This document shows positions 1-7,595 of a DNA stretch of 64,000 nt, piece after piece (position 1 is the stretch's first letter; every line of letters starts with the position of its first letter). Source of the DNA: Acidiferrimicrobium sp. IK (GTDB taxonomy: Bacteria > Actinomycetota > Acidimicrobiia > Acidimicrobiales > Palsa-688); assembly GCF_025499425.1 (NCBI RefSeq), contig NZ_JAIMCB010000003.1:365667-429666 (forward strand), written 5' to 3'. The notes beneath the pieces are model-generated. The model searched no databases. It was not told where the DNA came from and saw nothing but the letters and a program-made list of their open reading frames with translations. The translations under genes and the position numbers were made by a program.

Positions 1-317
1 CCGTACCAGCCCTCGACCACCTGCGGGCCTGACACCCCGAGGCCGAGCACCATCCGGCCGCCGGAGAGATGGTCGAGGGTGAGGGCGTGCATCGCCGTAG
101 AGGCCGGCGTCCGGGCCGCGATCTGGGCGATGGCGGTACCCAGCTTTATCCGCGACGTCGCCGACCCCCACCACGCCAGCGGACCGAAGGCGTCAGACCC
201 CCAAGACTCCGCGGCGAACACGGTGTCAAACCCGAGGGCCTCGGCCGCGGCCACCAGCGATCCGACCCCCTCGGGGGGCGACGCATGCCAGTAACCGAGC
301 TGCAAACCGAGCTTCAT
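1..317 (-). CDS. LLM-class F420-dependent oxidoreductase (3' end outside window)
   Basis: Read on the minus strand from ATG at 317, about 105 residues are visible before the window ends. The start [10 protein letters not shown], followed by [32 protein letters not shown] and [20 protein letters not shown], is the typical N-terminal half of luciferase-like (LLM) TIM-barrel oxidoreductases that use coenzyme F420. The family transfers hydride to or from F420; the substrate cannot be told from sequence. It diverges from a DUF35/DUF35/Ltp/Ltp operon, as Rv3520c does from Rv3521-Rv3523 in M. tuberculosis, so a role in steroid degradation is inferred. A second, full-length family member lies at 57153-58100. 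The truncation is only the window edge. Confidence 0.85.
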   Translation of the reverse strand, partial: MKLGLQLGYWHASPPEGVGSLVAAAEALGFDTVFAAESWGSDAFGPLAWWGSATSRIKLGTAIAQIAARTPASTAMHALTLDHLSGGRMVLGLGVSGPQVVEGWY

Positions 318-374
318 CGCGTGTCCTCCCCGACTGCGGTCGGTCCCACCATAGGCCATCCTTGCCGAGAGAAA

Positions 375-388
375 TAGAATGTGTTCTA
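375..388. promoter_or_regulatory. KstR-type operator (TAGAATGTGTTCTA)
   Basis: An inverted repeat TAGAA-N4-TTCTA lies between the divergent F420-type oxidoreductase and the DUF35/Ltp operon. It fits the mycobacterial KstR motif TnnAACnnGTTnnA with one mismatch (AAT for AAC). It covers an in-frame ATG at 379, which argues that translation of the downstream gene starts further in (GTG 397). Binding by the KstR-like TetR protein at 39227-39988 is inferred. Confidence 0.6.
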
Positions 389-396
389 CTCAAGGG

Positions 397-840
397 GTGA
401 CTGAGCCCAGAGCGAGCGAGTCCACCCTCGAGTTCCCGTACATGCGGACGACCGGCCCGGTGATCGGCCCGTTCCTGCGGGCCTTGGCGCAGCGAAAGAT
501 TCTCGGCGTCAGGGACCGGCAGGGGCGCGTCGTGGTGCCGCCGGTCGAGTACGACCCGCAAACCGGCGAGGCGTTGGGCGAGGAGATGGTCGAGGTCGGC
601 CCCGAGGGGACTGTCGAGGCGTGGACGTGGGTGGCCGAGCCGCTGGAGAAGCACCCCTTGGACCGTCCGTTCGCGTTCGCCTTGGTCCGGCCCGACGGCG
701 CCGACACCGCGATGGTCCACGCCGTCGACGCCGGCGACGTCGCGGTGATGACCACCGGGATGCGGGTGGCGGCCCGCTTCAGCGAGGAGCCGGCGGGGCG
801 CATCACCGACCTCGCGGCGTGGGAACCGGTGCGGTCGTGA
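397..840 (+). CDS. DUF35 OB-fold protein lacking the zinc ribbon
   Basis: This 147-residue protein has a DUF35-like layout: a short helix (FLRALAQRKILGVRDRQG) where the rubredoxin-like zinc ribbon normally sits, then an OB-fold-like part (GTVEAWTWV, FAFALVRPDGADTAMVHAV, GMRVAARF). It has no cysteines from the GTG start, so it cannot form the usual CxxC-CxxC ribbon. DUF35 proteins partner thiolase-fold enzymes in acyl-CoA chemistry, for example ChsH2 with Ltp2. GTG 397 is preferred over ATG 379 because 379 falls inside the operator palindrome. The next DUF35 gene follows with a 41-nt gap. Rv3521 (about 300 residues, from memory) may correspond to the two genes joined. Function beyond partnering is inferred. 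Confidence 0.7.
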   Translation: MTEPRASESTLEFPYMRTTGPVIGPFLRALAQRKILGVRDRQGRVVVPPVEYDPQTGEALGEEMVEVGPEGTVEAWTWVAEPLEKHPLDRPFAFALVRPDGADTAMVHAVDAGDVAVMTTGMRVAARFSEEPAGRITDLAAWEPVRS

Positions 841-881
841 GCGGCGCCGGAGCCAGCGCGGTGACCAAGGAGGACCTGGTG

Positions 882-1394
882 ATGAACCATCTGGTCCGCC
901 TGTCGTACCGGGAGGAGCTCTCCCCCAACCTGGACCGGTTCGTCGACGGGCTGCTCGAGGGCAAGCTGGTCGGTCAGCGGTGCCCGTCATGCGCGCGGAT
1001 GTACGTTCCCTCCAAGGGGTACTGCCCGCTGTGCGTCGTGGCCATGGACGAGTCGGAGGCCGTCGAGGTCGCCCAGGTCGGTACCGTCACCGCCTTCACC
1101 GTCATCACGCCGGTGCCGTACTACGGCCAGCAGCAAGTCGATCCGTTCGTCTACGCGTCGGTGCTGCTCGACGGGGTCGACACGCCGATCACCGGGCAGG
1201 ACATCACCGGGATCCCCCACGAGCAGGTCCGCTCGGGGCTGAGGGTCCGGGCGGTGTGGAAGCCGGTCGAGGAGCGCGACGTCAGCCACATCTCCAACCG
1301 GGGATGGGGTGGCCTGGACTCGGTGATCTCGTCGTTCGAGGCCACCGGTGAGCCCGACGCCAGCGAAGACAGCTACGAGGAGTACGCACTGTGA
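882..1394 (+). CDS. DUF35 zinc-ribbon/OB-fold acyl-CoA-associated protein
   Basis: The 170-residue protein has a rubredoxin-like zinc ribbon (CPSC near residue 30 and CPLC about 14 residues on) followed by an OB-fold (GTVTAFTVITPVPYYGQQQ, DPFVYASVLLDGVDTPITG, VRAVWKPVEER). This is the classical DUF35 architecture found as partner of Ltp/SCP-x thiolase-fold enzymes in steroid side-chain cleavage. ATG 882 is chosen because a strong AAGGAGG (867-873) lies 8 nt upstream; GTGs at 837 and 861 are in frame but less well placed. The stop overlaps the GTG of the next thiolase-fold gene by 4 nt, suggesting translational coupling and a complex with the Ltp proteins. Confidence 0.85.
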   Translation: MNHLVRLSYREELSPNLDRFVDGLLEGKLVGQRCPSCARMYVPSKGYCPLCVVAMDESEAVEVAQVGTVTAFTVITPVPYYGQQQVDPFVYASVLLDGVDTPITGQDITGIPHEQVRSGLRVRAVWKPVEERDVSHISNRGWGGLDSVISSFEATGEPDASEDSYEEYAL

Positions 1395-2452
1395 CCGTCA
1401 CCGATATCGCCGTCGTCGGAGTCGCCCAGAGCGCCTCCGTGCGCCGCAGCCGGCTGTCGGAGGCGCAGATACTGGTGCCGACGATCGCCGCCGCCATCGA
1501 GCAGGCCGGCATCGACCGCCGGGAGGTCGGCTTCACCTGCTCCGGCAGCTGCGACTACCTGACCGGCGGCCCGTTCGCGTTCGTGTCCAACCTGGAAGCG
1601 GCCGGGGCGTGGCCACCCATCGCCGAGTCCCACGTGGAAGCCGACGGGGCCTTCGCCCTCTACGAGGCCTGGGTCCGCCTGCAAGAAGGCGACATCGACG
1701 TCGCCCTGGCGTTCGGGTCGGGCAAGTCGTCGCCGTCGCAGCCCTCCGAGGTGTGGGCGCAGCAGCTCGACCCGTACTTCCTTGCGCCGCTCGGGCTCGA
1801 CCCGCCCTCCCTGGCCGGGCTGCAGGCACGGGCGGTGCTCGACGCCGGCCTGGCCACCGAGCGGGACTTCGCGGAGGTGGTGGCCCGCAGCCGTCGCAAC
1901 GCGGCGGGCAACCCTCACGCCCAGCTGCGCACCCCCGTAGACGTCGAGGCGCTCCTCTCGCAGCCCTACGTCCGCGACCCGCTGCGCCGCCACGACCTCC
2001 CCCCGATCTCCGACGGCGCGGCGGCGGTGGTCCTGGCCCGGGGGGACCGGGCGAGGCAGCTGTGCGAACGGCCGGCGTGGATCAAGGGCTTCGACCATCG
2101 AGTGGAGGAGCATCTCCCCGGCCTGCGGGACCTGACCCGCTCGGCGTCGACCAGCCTGGCCGCGGCCAAAGCCGGTTACGACGGCGGCCCGCTCGACGTC
2201 GCCGAGGTGTCGGCGACCTTCTCGCCTCAGGAGGGGATCTTGGTGCGGGCACTGGGCCTGGACGGGGACGTGGCGGTCAACCCCTCCGGCGGTCCGCTGG
2301 CCGCCAACCCGGTGATGGCCGTCGGGCTGGTCCGCATCATCGAGGCGGCGACGAGGATCATGGACGGACAGGCGCAGCGGGCCCTGGCCCACGTCACGGC
2401 GGGGCCGCTGCTGCAACAAAACTTGGTGTGCTACATGGAGGGCGAGCAGTGA
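1391..2452 (+). CDS. ltp4: Ltp4-like thiolase-fold protein (lipid-transfer/aldolase type)
   Basis: A 353-residue thiolase-fold protein (VTVTDIAVVGVAQSASVRR start, DGAAAVVLA in the middle, VNPSGGPLAANP near the C-terminus). It lacks both the N-terminal nucleophilic cysteine (the segment reads VEADGAFALYEA instead of CASGxxA) and the GHPxG histidine, so it should not be a normal thiolase. Such proteins belong to the Ltp/SCP-x-like group; Ltp2 of M. tuberculosis is a retro-aldolase in steroid side-chain removal, working with a DUF35 partner. GTG 1391 overlaps the DUF35 stop and its own stop overlaps the next GTG, so a tight operon. Position and order correspond to Rv3522 (ltp4). The substrate is unknown. 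Confidence 0.75.
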   Translation: MTVTDIAVVGVAQSASVRRSRLSEAQILVPTIAAAIEQAGIDRREVGFTCSGSCDYLTGGPFAFVSNLEAAGAWPPIAESHVEADGAFALYEAWVRLQEGDIDVALAFGSGKSSPSQPSEVWAQQLDPYFLAPLGLDPPSLAGLQARAVLDAGLATERDFAEVVARSRRNAAGNPHAQLRTPVDVEALLSQPYVRDPLRRHDLPPISDGAAAVVLARGDRARQLCERPAWIKGFDHRVEEHLPGLRDLTRSASTSLAAAKAGYDGGPLDVAEVSATFSPQEGILVRALGLDGDVAVNPSGGPLAANPVMAVGLVRIIEAATRIMDGQAQRALAHVTAGPLLQQNLVCYMEGEQ

Positions 2453-3597
2453 AGCAGCCGGTCGCAGTCGTCGGGGTCGGCCAGACCCATTTCAAGAAGC
2501 GTCGGGACGACGTCTCGATCGCCGGGCTGATCCGCGAGGCGATCGACCGGGCGCTCCTCGACGCCCAGATGGAGCTTTCGGACATCGACGCGGTGGTCAT
2601 CGGCAAAGCCCCGGACGCCTTCGAGGGCATCGTGATGCCGGAGCTTTACCTCGCCGGCGCCCTCGGGGCCGCCGGCAAGCCCCTCCTCCGGGTCCACACC
2701 GCCGGCTCGGTGGGCGGCTCGACGGTGATCGTGGCCGCCCACCAGGTGATCACGGGCATCCACTCCCGGGTGCTGGCCGTCGCGTGGGAGAAGCAGTCGG
2801 AGGGCAACGCCCAGTGGGGCCTGGCCGGCGGCCGGTCGCGAGGGATCGGCGCCGGCGGGGCGTTCGCTCCGTGGATGCGTGCCTACATCCACGACACGAA
2901 GGCGCCGGAGCACATCGGCTGGCAGGTCGCGGTCAAGGACCGCCGGGTGGCCGCCAAGAACCCTTACGCCCACCTGAAGATGCCGGACCTGACCATCGAG
3001 GAGGTCAGCGAGTCCCCGATGCTGTGGGACCCCATCCGCTTCCACGAGTCCTGCCCGTCGTCGGACGGCGCCTGCGCGCTGGTCATCGCCGACGAGCGCG
3101 TCGCGGGGTCGCAGTCGCGCACGCCGGCGTGGATCCACGGCTTGTCGGTGCGCAGCGAGCTGGCCCAGTTCCCCGGTCGCAACCCGGTCCGGGTCCGGGC
3201 CGGGGTCGAGTGCGCCCACGACGTCTACGACCAGGCCGGGATCACCGACCCCCGCCGGGAGATCGACATGGCGGAGCTGTACGTGCCGTTCAGCTGGTAC
3301 GAGCCGATGTGGCTGGAGGGCCATGACATCGCCGGTCACGGCGAGGGCTGGCGGATGGTCGACACCGGCGAGACCGAACTGGGAGGCGCCTTCCCGGTCA
3401 ACCCGTCCGGCGGGGTGCTCTCCACCAACGCCATCGGCGCCTCGGGGGCGGTGCGCTTCGCCGAGGCTGCGCTGCAGGTGCGGGGCCTCGCCGGCGAGCA
3501 CCAGGTGGAGGGCGCCCGCACCGCGCTGGCCCAGGCGTACGGGGGTGCCGCCCAGTACTTCGCCATGGGCGTGTTCCGATCCACCCCTCCGGAGTAA
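2449..3597 (+). CDS. ltp3: Ltp3-like thiolase-fold protein (lipid-transfer/aldolase type)
   Basis: A 382-residue thiolase-fold protein starting MKQPVAVVGVGQTHFKKR at a GTG that overlaps the previous stop. The usual cysteine loop reads HTAGSVGGSTVIVAAH, without cysteine, and the C-terminal region reads VNPSGGVLSTNAIGASG, without the GHP histidine. It is therefore a companion of the preceding protein in the Ltp3/Ltp4 class rather than a beta-ketothiolase. The pair plus two DUF35 proteins probably forms a hetero-oligomer acting on a steroid CoA thioester; this follows from synteny with Rv3521-Rv3523 and from the Ltp2-ChsH2 example, not from a catalytic signature. Last gene of the plus-strand operon. 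Confidence 0.75.
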   Translation: MKQPVAVVGVGQTHFKKRRDDVSIAGLIREAIDRALLDAQMELSDIDAVVIGKAPDAFEGIVMPELYLAGALGAAGKPLLRVHTAGSVGGSTVIVAAHQVITGIHSRVLAVAWEKQSEGNAQWGLAGGRSRGIGAGGAFAPWMRAYIHDTKAPEHIGWQVAVKDRRVAAKNPYAHLKMPDLTIEEVSESPMLWDPIRFHESCPSSDGACALVIADERVAGSQSRTPAWIHGLSVRSELAQFPGRNPVRVRAGVECAHDVYDQAGITDPRREIDMAELYVPFSWYEPMWLEGHDIAGHGEGWRMVDTGETELGGAFPVNPSGGVLSTNAIGASGAVRFAEAALQVRGLAGEHQVEGARTALAQAYGGAAQYFAMGVFRSTPPE

Positions 3598-3654
3598 GGC
3601 CTCGCGCTCCGGCGTGGGCGCTCCGGCTCCGCGGTGAAGTGTCCCCAGGGGCAG

Positions 3655-3673
3655 GGGCTCCGGAGTGGAGCCC
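3655..3673. terminator. Possible stem-loop between convergent genes
   Basis: A 7-bp GC stem (GGGCTCC / GGAGCCC) with a 5-nt loop lies between the convergent stops at 3597 and 3691. There is no T-run after it on either strand, so it is only a candidate terminator or 3'-end processing stem. Confidence 0.3.
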
Positions 3674-3690
3674 GCGCCCCGAGTGGACCC

Positions 3691-4566
3691 TCAGGCCAGG
3701 CCCAGGACCCGCTCGGCGTTGTGCCGGAGGAACTTCGGCCACACGCTGTCGTGGAGCGGGACGGAGGGCAGTTCCCCGGCGATGCGCTCCAAGGACAGCC
3801 CCATCGGGAAGTACCCCGCGTAGAGGACCTTGTCCGCTCCCCGCGAGTTGGCGAAGTCCACCACGGCCTTCGGGTAGTACCGGGGCGCGAAGGCGCTGGT
3901 CGAGTAGTACAGGTTGGGCCACTTGAGCATCAACTTGACGATCAGATCGGTCCACGGCTCGCAACCGTGCCGGGTGACAAACACCAGCTCCGGGAAGTCG
4001 AAGCACACCTCGTCGATCAACTCGACGTGCTGGGGAGCGAACCGGAGACGGGGTCCCGGCACTCCGGCGCAGCAGAAGATCGGCAACCCGAGCTCGACGC
4101 ACTTGGCGTAGATCGGGTACATGGTCTTGTCGTTGATCGCCACCTGGGGGAAGGTTCCCGCCGGGAAGGCCGTGACGGCCCGGATGCCGTGGGTCTCGTA
4201 GGCCCGGACGATGGCCCGTACTCCGTCCATCCCCGCGTTGGGGTCGCACGCGACGGAGCCGATGAAACGGTCCGGGTGTTTGGCCAGCGCCCGCTCGCCG
4301 GTGTCGTCGACGCCGCCCAGGCCGATCAGGCCCCGCTCCACGCCCCAGCGGTCCATCTCCCGCAGCGTGGTGTCCACGGGGTCCGGCGCGTTGCGCAGGG
4401 CCTTCTCGGGGACGTCTTTGAACATGTACTCGGCGGGGAACTCGAACTCCTCGCGCGACTGACGGTCTTTGGTCTGCTTGGTGATGAAGGCGTAGGTCTC
4501 GGCCATGTCGGCGTGAGGAAAGCCGATCATCGTGTCGATGATGCCGATGCCTTGCGGGAAGGCCAT
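3691..4566 (-). CDS. Amidohydrolase family 2 (TIM-barrel) protein
   Basis: The 291-residue protein is an Amidohydro_2 (ACMSD-like) TIM barrel: IIDTMIGFPH at the N-terminus, DTTLREMDRWGVERGLIGLG, HPDRFIGSVACDPNAGMDGV, LRFAPQHVELIDEVCFDFPELVFVTRHG and a C-terminal VLYAGYFPMGLSLERI in place of the common GSDxP motif. The first metal-binding HxH motif is not obvious (DTMIGFPHAD). Family members hydrolyse or decarboxylate cyclic or aromatic acids. It lies 34 nt downstream of a larger paralogue (4601-5812), which carries the operator, so both are probably co-transcribed. Substrate unknown; a link to steroid degradation is inferred from position. Confidence 0.75.
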   Translation of the reverse strand: MAFPQGIGIIDTMIGFPHADMAETYAFITKQTKDRQSREEFEFPAEYMFKDVPEKALRNAPDPVDTTLREMDRWGVERGLIGLGGVDDTGERALAKHPDRFIGSVACDPNAGMDGVRAIVRAYETHGIRAVTAFPAGTFPQVAINDKTMYPIYAKCVELGLPIFCCAGVPGPRLRFAPQHVELIDEVCFDFPELVFVTRHGCEPWTDLIVKLMLKWPNLYYSTSAFAPRYYPKAVVDFANSRGADKVLYAGYFPMGLSLERIAGELPSVPLHDSVWPKFLRHNAERVLGLA

Positions 4567-4600
4567 GATGGTCGTCAGCTCCAGTCCGGCGCCTGAGGGC

Positions 4601-5812
4601 TCAAGCGACCGTCGACAGCTCGGCGGCGGCCTTCAACAAAGCCTCGTTGGGGTCGGCGGGGAGGCGGTCGAGGGGCCGGGCCAGCTCCTCGTGGGTGGGA
4701 CCGTGGACCGCGGCCAGCGGCGCCAGGGCGTCGAGGTCGAAGTCGTAGAGGCGAGCCGCATTTTCGCCGAGCACGGCGCGCAGCAGCTTCTCGGGGCGTC
4801 CAGGCAGCACCTGGCGCAGGTGCTCCCGGCTGAAGGGGTAGGTCCCCTCGTCGTGCGGGTAGTCCGAGCCCCACATGACCCGGTCATTGCCGATCCGCTC
4901 GAACGCCGCGACGTCGCTCGGCGTCGGCTGGGACACCCCCATCCACACGTTGCGGGCGAAGTAGCCGCTGGCGTCGAGGCTGAAGTTGAAGTCGTCCCCG
5001 AAACGCAACTCGCCGATCCGGCCGGTGGTGCGGACCTGCTCGATCGTGCGGTCGAGGCCGTCGAGCAGGGCCGGCACCCACGCGCAGCCGCTCTCGGTGA
5101 CCGCCAGGCGCAGCCGGGGGAAGCGCTCGAAGATCCCGCTCAAAATGAACTGCACCAGCGGCCGCTGGGAGTAGAACGGCACCTCGCTGATGTAGAGCAG
5201 CATCGACGACGGATAAGCCCCGTAGTCGGGCACGCCGGTGCCGCCGTGCACGTTGATCGGCACCTCCAGGTCCTGGATCACCGCCCACAGCCGGTCGTAC
5301 ACCGGGTCGTAGAGCGGGGGCACCCACTTCGCGTCGGGAGGGATGTTCGGAAGCAGCAAGCCTCCTCGCAGGCCGTGCTCCTTGATGAAGTGGACGTCTT
5401 CGATGGCGTCGTCGATGTCGTTCAGGAAGATCTGGCCGATGCCGGCACGCCGTTCGGGGAAGTCGTGGCAGAAATCGACCAGCCACCGGTTGTGGGCCCG
5501 GATCCCGGCCAGGCGGTGCCGGTACTCGTCGGGCTTGGGCGGCGCCGCGAAGAGGACGAACGTCGGGAAGAAGGGAGGCACGGTGTTCGGGAAGATGACC
5601 TCGCCGACGATGCCGTCCTCGAGCTGCTGGGAGTTGCGCATGTCGTTGTCCCAGTTGCGGTACCGCCGGGTGTCACCGAGGTCCTTGAACGGGTTGCGGT
5701 ACTTGTCCCGCCAGGCGTCGAAGTCGTCGCGAAGCGCCGGCTCGAGGTATTCCCGGTACGCCGAGTGGCTTCCGCCGGCGTGGCTGTCCGCGGTGATGAC
5801 GGTGTAACGCAC
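4601..5812 (-). CDS. Amidohydrolase family 2 protein, operator-linked
   Basis: A 403-residue metal-dependent amidohydrolase: ITADSHAGG at the N-terminus, FPNTVPPFFPTFVLF, GIRAHNRWLVDFC, a central VPINVHGGTG histidine and the C-terminal MWGSDYPHDEGTYPFSREH with the conserved active-site aspartate. These are hallmarks of the Amidohydro_2 clan, which includes ACMSD-type decarboxylases and hydrolases. Start GTG 5812 lies only 8 bp from the strongest KstR-type palindrome in the window (5821-5844), so it is very likely part of the steroid regulon. The paralogue at 16960-18237 shares the same motifs and sits in the hsaA operon. The step catalysed is not known to me. Confidence 0.8.
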   Translation of the reverse strand: MRYTVITADSHAGGSHSAYREYLEPALRDDFDAWRDKYRNPFKDLGDTRRYRNWDNDMRNSQQLEDGIVGEVIFPNTVPPFFPTFVLFAAPPKPDEYRHRLAGIRAHNRWLVDFCHDFPERRAGIGQIFLNDIDDAIEDVHFIKEHGLRGGLLLPNIPPDAKWVPPLYDPVYDRLWAVIQDLEVPINVHGGTGVPDYGAYPSSMLLYISEVPFYSQRPLVQFILSGIFERFPRLRLAVTESGCAWVPALLDGLDRTIEQVRTTGRIGELRFGDDFNFSLDASGYFARNVWMGVSQPTPSDVAAFERIGNDRVMWGSDYPHDEGTYPFSREHLRQVLPGRPEKLLRAVLGENAARLYDFDLDALAPLAAVHGPTHEELARPLDRLPADPNEALLKAAAELSTVA

Positions 5813-5820
5813 GTCCCCAT

Positions 5821-5844
5821 CATACGAGAACGTGTTCTCGTATG
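5821..5844. promoter_or_regulatory. Strong KstR-type palindromic operator
   Basis: Perfect inverted repeat with 11-bp arms (CATACGAGAAC and GTTCTCGTATG) around a 2-bp GT centre. The core AGAAC-GT-GTTCT contains the AACnnGTT heart of the KstR motif. It lies between the end of the Mce-associated gene and GTG 5812 of an amidohydrolase, so a promoter inside the minus-strand gene array is predicted here. Confidence 0.75.
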
Positions 5845-5874
5845 CAACGAGTTACCGGTCGCCGCGCCGGGCGG

Positions 5875-6510
5875 CTACTGGACCGTGGCGTTGGCCAGCT
5901 GCCAACCGCTGCCGTGGCGGGTCAGGTCGATGACCATCCGGGCCCGCTGGGTGCTGGCCGGGTCCTTGCTGTTGGTGACCGCCTCGTTGAGGAACACGTA
6001 CACGGTGGCCTTGGCCGAGGAGAACGCGCCGATGCCCGCGCCGACGACGGTCCCGGTGGAACCGGCCTTGTACTGGGCGAGCACCGAGCTGAGCGACGCG
6101 CTGTCGGTCTTGAAGTTCTTGAAGAACGCCGGCGTGGCCACCGCCTTGATCCGGTCGGAGTAGGCCCCGAAGCTGCTGTAGGAGTACGTGGCGATCAGCG
6201 CGGCGTCGGACTTGGCGGCGCTCAGCGCGCTCTGGCGGGCCGACGACAGGGCGTCGTCGTGGCGGACCTGCAGCCCTTCGACCACGACCGCGGCGGCCAG
6301 GGCGGCGATGACCGCGGCGGTGACGATCCGGGCGGCCCGGCGCCGGCGTCGGTGTACCGGCACCCACCTACCCGCGTCGCCGGCCTGCTCCCAGCGGGTC
6401 TGGAGGTCGTCGGCCGGAGGATCGGTGAGGTGCTCGCTGCCGGCCGCGACGACGGGCTCTTCTCCGAGGGACGCCTCGGACGCGGTGAGTGGCTCTCCGG
6501 TGATGGTCAT
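5875..6510 (-). CDS. Mce-associated membrane protein (Mas)
   Basis: A 211-residue protein with a basic cytoplasmic segment (VPVHRRRRRAAR), one membrane helix (IVTAAVIAALAAAVVV, about residues 64-80) and an extracytoplasmic NTF2-like domain (DDALSSARQSALSAAKSDAALIATYSYSSF, YKAGSTGTVVGAGI, WQLANATVQ). This matches the Mce-associated proteins that follow mceF in actinobacterial mce operons and help stabilise the transport complex. ATG 6510 overlaps the mceF stop (ATGA), supporting this start over an upstream one. Only one Mas gene is present; mce4 of M. tuberculosis has two. Confidence 0.85.
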   Translation of the reverse strand: MTITGEPLTASEASLGEEPVVAAGSEHLTDPPADDLQTRWEQAGDAGRWVPVHRRRRRAARIVTAAVIAALAAAVVVEGLQVRHDDALSSARQSALSAAKSDAALIATYSYSSFGAYSDRIKAVATPAFFKNFKTDSASLSSVLAQYKAGSTGTVVGAGIGAFSSAKATVYVFLNEAVTNSKDPASTQRARMVIDLTRHGSGWQLANATVQ

Positions 6511-7595
6511 TTTGCAACTCCCGGTACTTGGTTGGCTCCTCTTTGGAGGAGGTTGGGGGCGCTGGTGGTGCAGGTCCGGCCGAGCGTCAGCGTCGACTGG
6601 GTGGCGGTGGGTTCGGGGAAGCCCTGCGGGCCGGGCGTGTAGGTGCACACCGGCTCGCTGTCGTTGTAATCAAAGATGGCCTGTGCGCTCCCGTTGCGGA
6701 CGATGGAGTGCACCGCGTTGAGAGTGCCGGGGAGCGCAGCCAGCAGCGCCTGCACCGCGGCGTTGTCGTCGGAGGTGACCGCCGATAGCGCCGCCCCGTT
6801 GGCTGTCAGCTGCTCGAGGACCGCGGTGTTGGTGGCCAGCAGCTGCTGGACCTGGGGGAGCGCGGCGGTCCCCTTGGCGATGAGGGCCTGCAAGTCGCTG
6901 TTGGACGCCTTCAACTGCGCGGTGAACGACGCCAGGTTGGTGCCGATCTCGGCGACGTCGGGGTTGGTGGCCGACGCGGTCTGCAGCAGGGTGTGGCCCT
7001 GGTCGATGACCGCGGAGGTCTGGGGCTGGACCGCTTGCAGCGTGCTGACCAGGGTCTCGCCGGCCTGGAGGATCGTGTGAAGCTGCGGCCCGGTGCCGCC
7101 GAGGGCCGTGGTCAAGGTGGCGAGCAGCTGGCTCAGATCGGCGGTGTTGATCGAGTTGGTGAACGACGCGGTGTTGCGCAGCAGCGTGTCGATGGTGACC
7201 GGCAGCGTCGTGGCCGACCGCGGGATCACGCTGCCGGAGTGCAGGTACGGGCCGCCGCCGCGGGTCGGGACCAAGTCGACGTATTGCTCCCCGACAGCGG
7301 AGAGGTCGTGGACCACCGCCGCGGTGGCGGCTGGAACCCGGGTCCCGGGATCCAGATCCGCGACCACGTCGACGCCGCCGGGCACCAGTCGCAGTGCCTT
7401 TACCCGCCCGACGTCCACCCCCCGGTAGGCGACGTAGGCGCCGACGAACAGGCCACCGCCCCGCCTCACCTGGACGGTGACGGGGAAGGGCTGGGCGCCG
7501 ATGCGCACTTCGAGCACCGCGAAGATGATGTAGGAGAAGCCGGCGAGGAGGATGGCGACGAGCAGGGCGAGGCGGCCGGCCACGGCGCGGGTCAT
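6507..7595 (-). CDS. mceF: Mce family protein F
   Basis: A 362-residue protein with an N-terminal membrane anchor (LALLVAILLAGFSYIIFAVL), an MlaD/MCE domain (PVTVQVRRGGGLFVGAYVAY, GRVKALRL, GEQYVDLVP) and a long helical region rich in Leu/Ala/Gln, ending in a C-terminal part with paired cysteines. Six MCE proteins (A-F) are thought to form a hexameric tube that carries lipids or sterols across the cell envelope. ATG 7595 overlaps the mceE stop by 4 nt. It is the last of the six, and the Mas gene follows directly. Confidence 0.9.
   Translation of the reverse strand: MTRAVAGRLALLVAILLAGFSYIIFAVLEVRIGAQPFPVTVQVRRGGGLFVGAYVAYRGVDVGRVKALRLVPGGVDVVADLDPGTRVPAATAAVVHDLSAVGEQYVDLVPTRGGGPYLHSGSVIPRSATTLPVTIDTLLRNTASFTNSINTADLSQLLATLTTALGGTGPQLHTILQAGETLVSTLQAVQPQTSAVIDQGHTLLQTASATNPDVAEIGTNLASFTAQLKASNSDLQALIAKGTAALPQVQQLLATNTAVLEQLTANGAALSAVTSDDNAAVQALLAALPGTLNAVHSIVRNGSAQAIFDYNDSEPVCTYTPGPQGFPEPTATQSTLTLGRTCTTSAPNLLQRGANQVPGVAK

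Noticed and set aside
1373..2419. Long minus-strand frame opposite the ltp4-like gene
   Set aside because: Composition is that of an antisense shadow; the plus-strand thiolase-fold protein is convincing and operon-coupled.
4532..6163. Long plus-strand frame opposite the amidohydrolase and Mas genes
   Set aside because: No recognisable domain; the minus strand carries complete conserved families.
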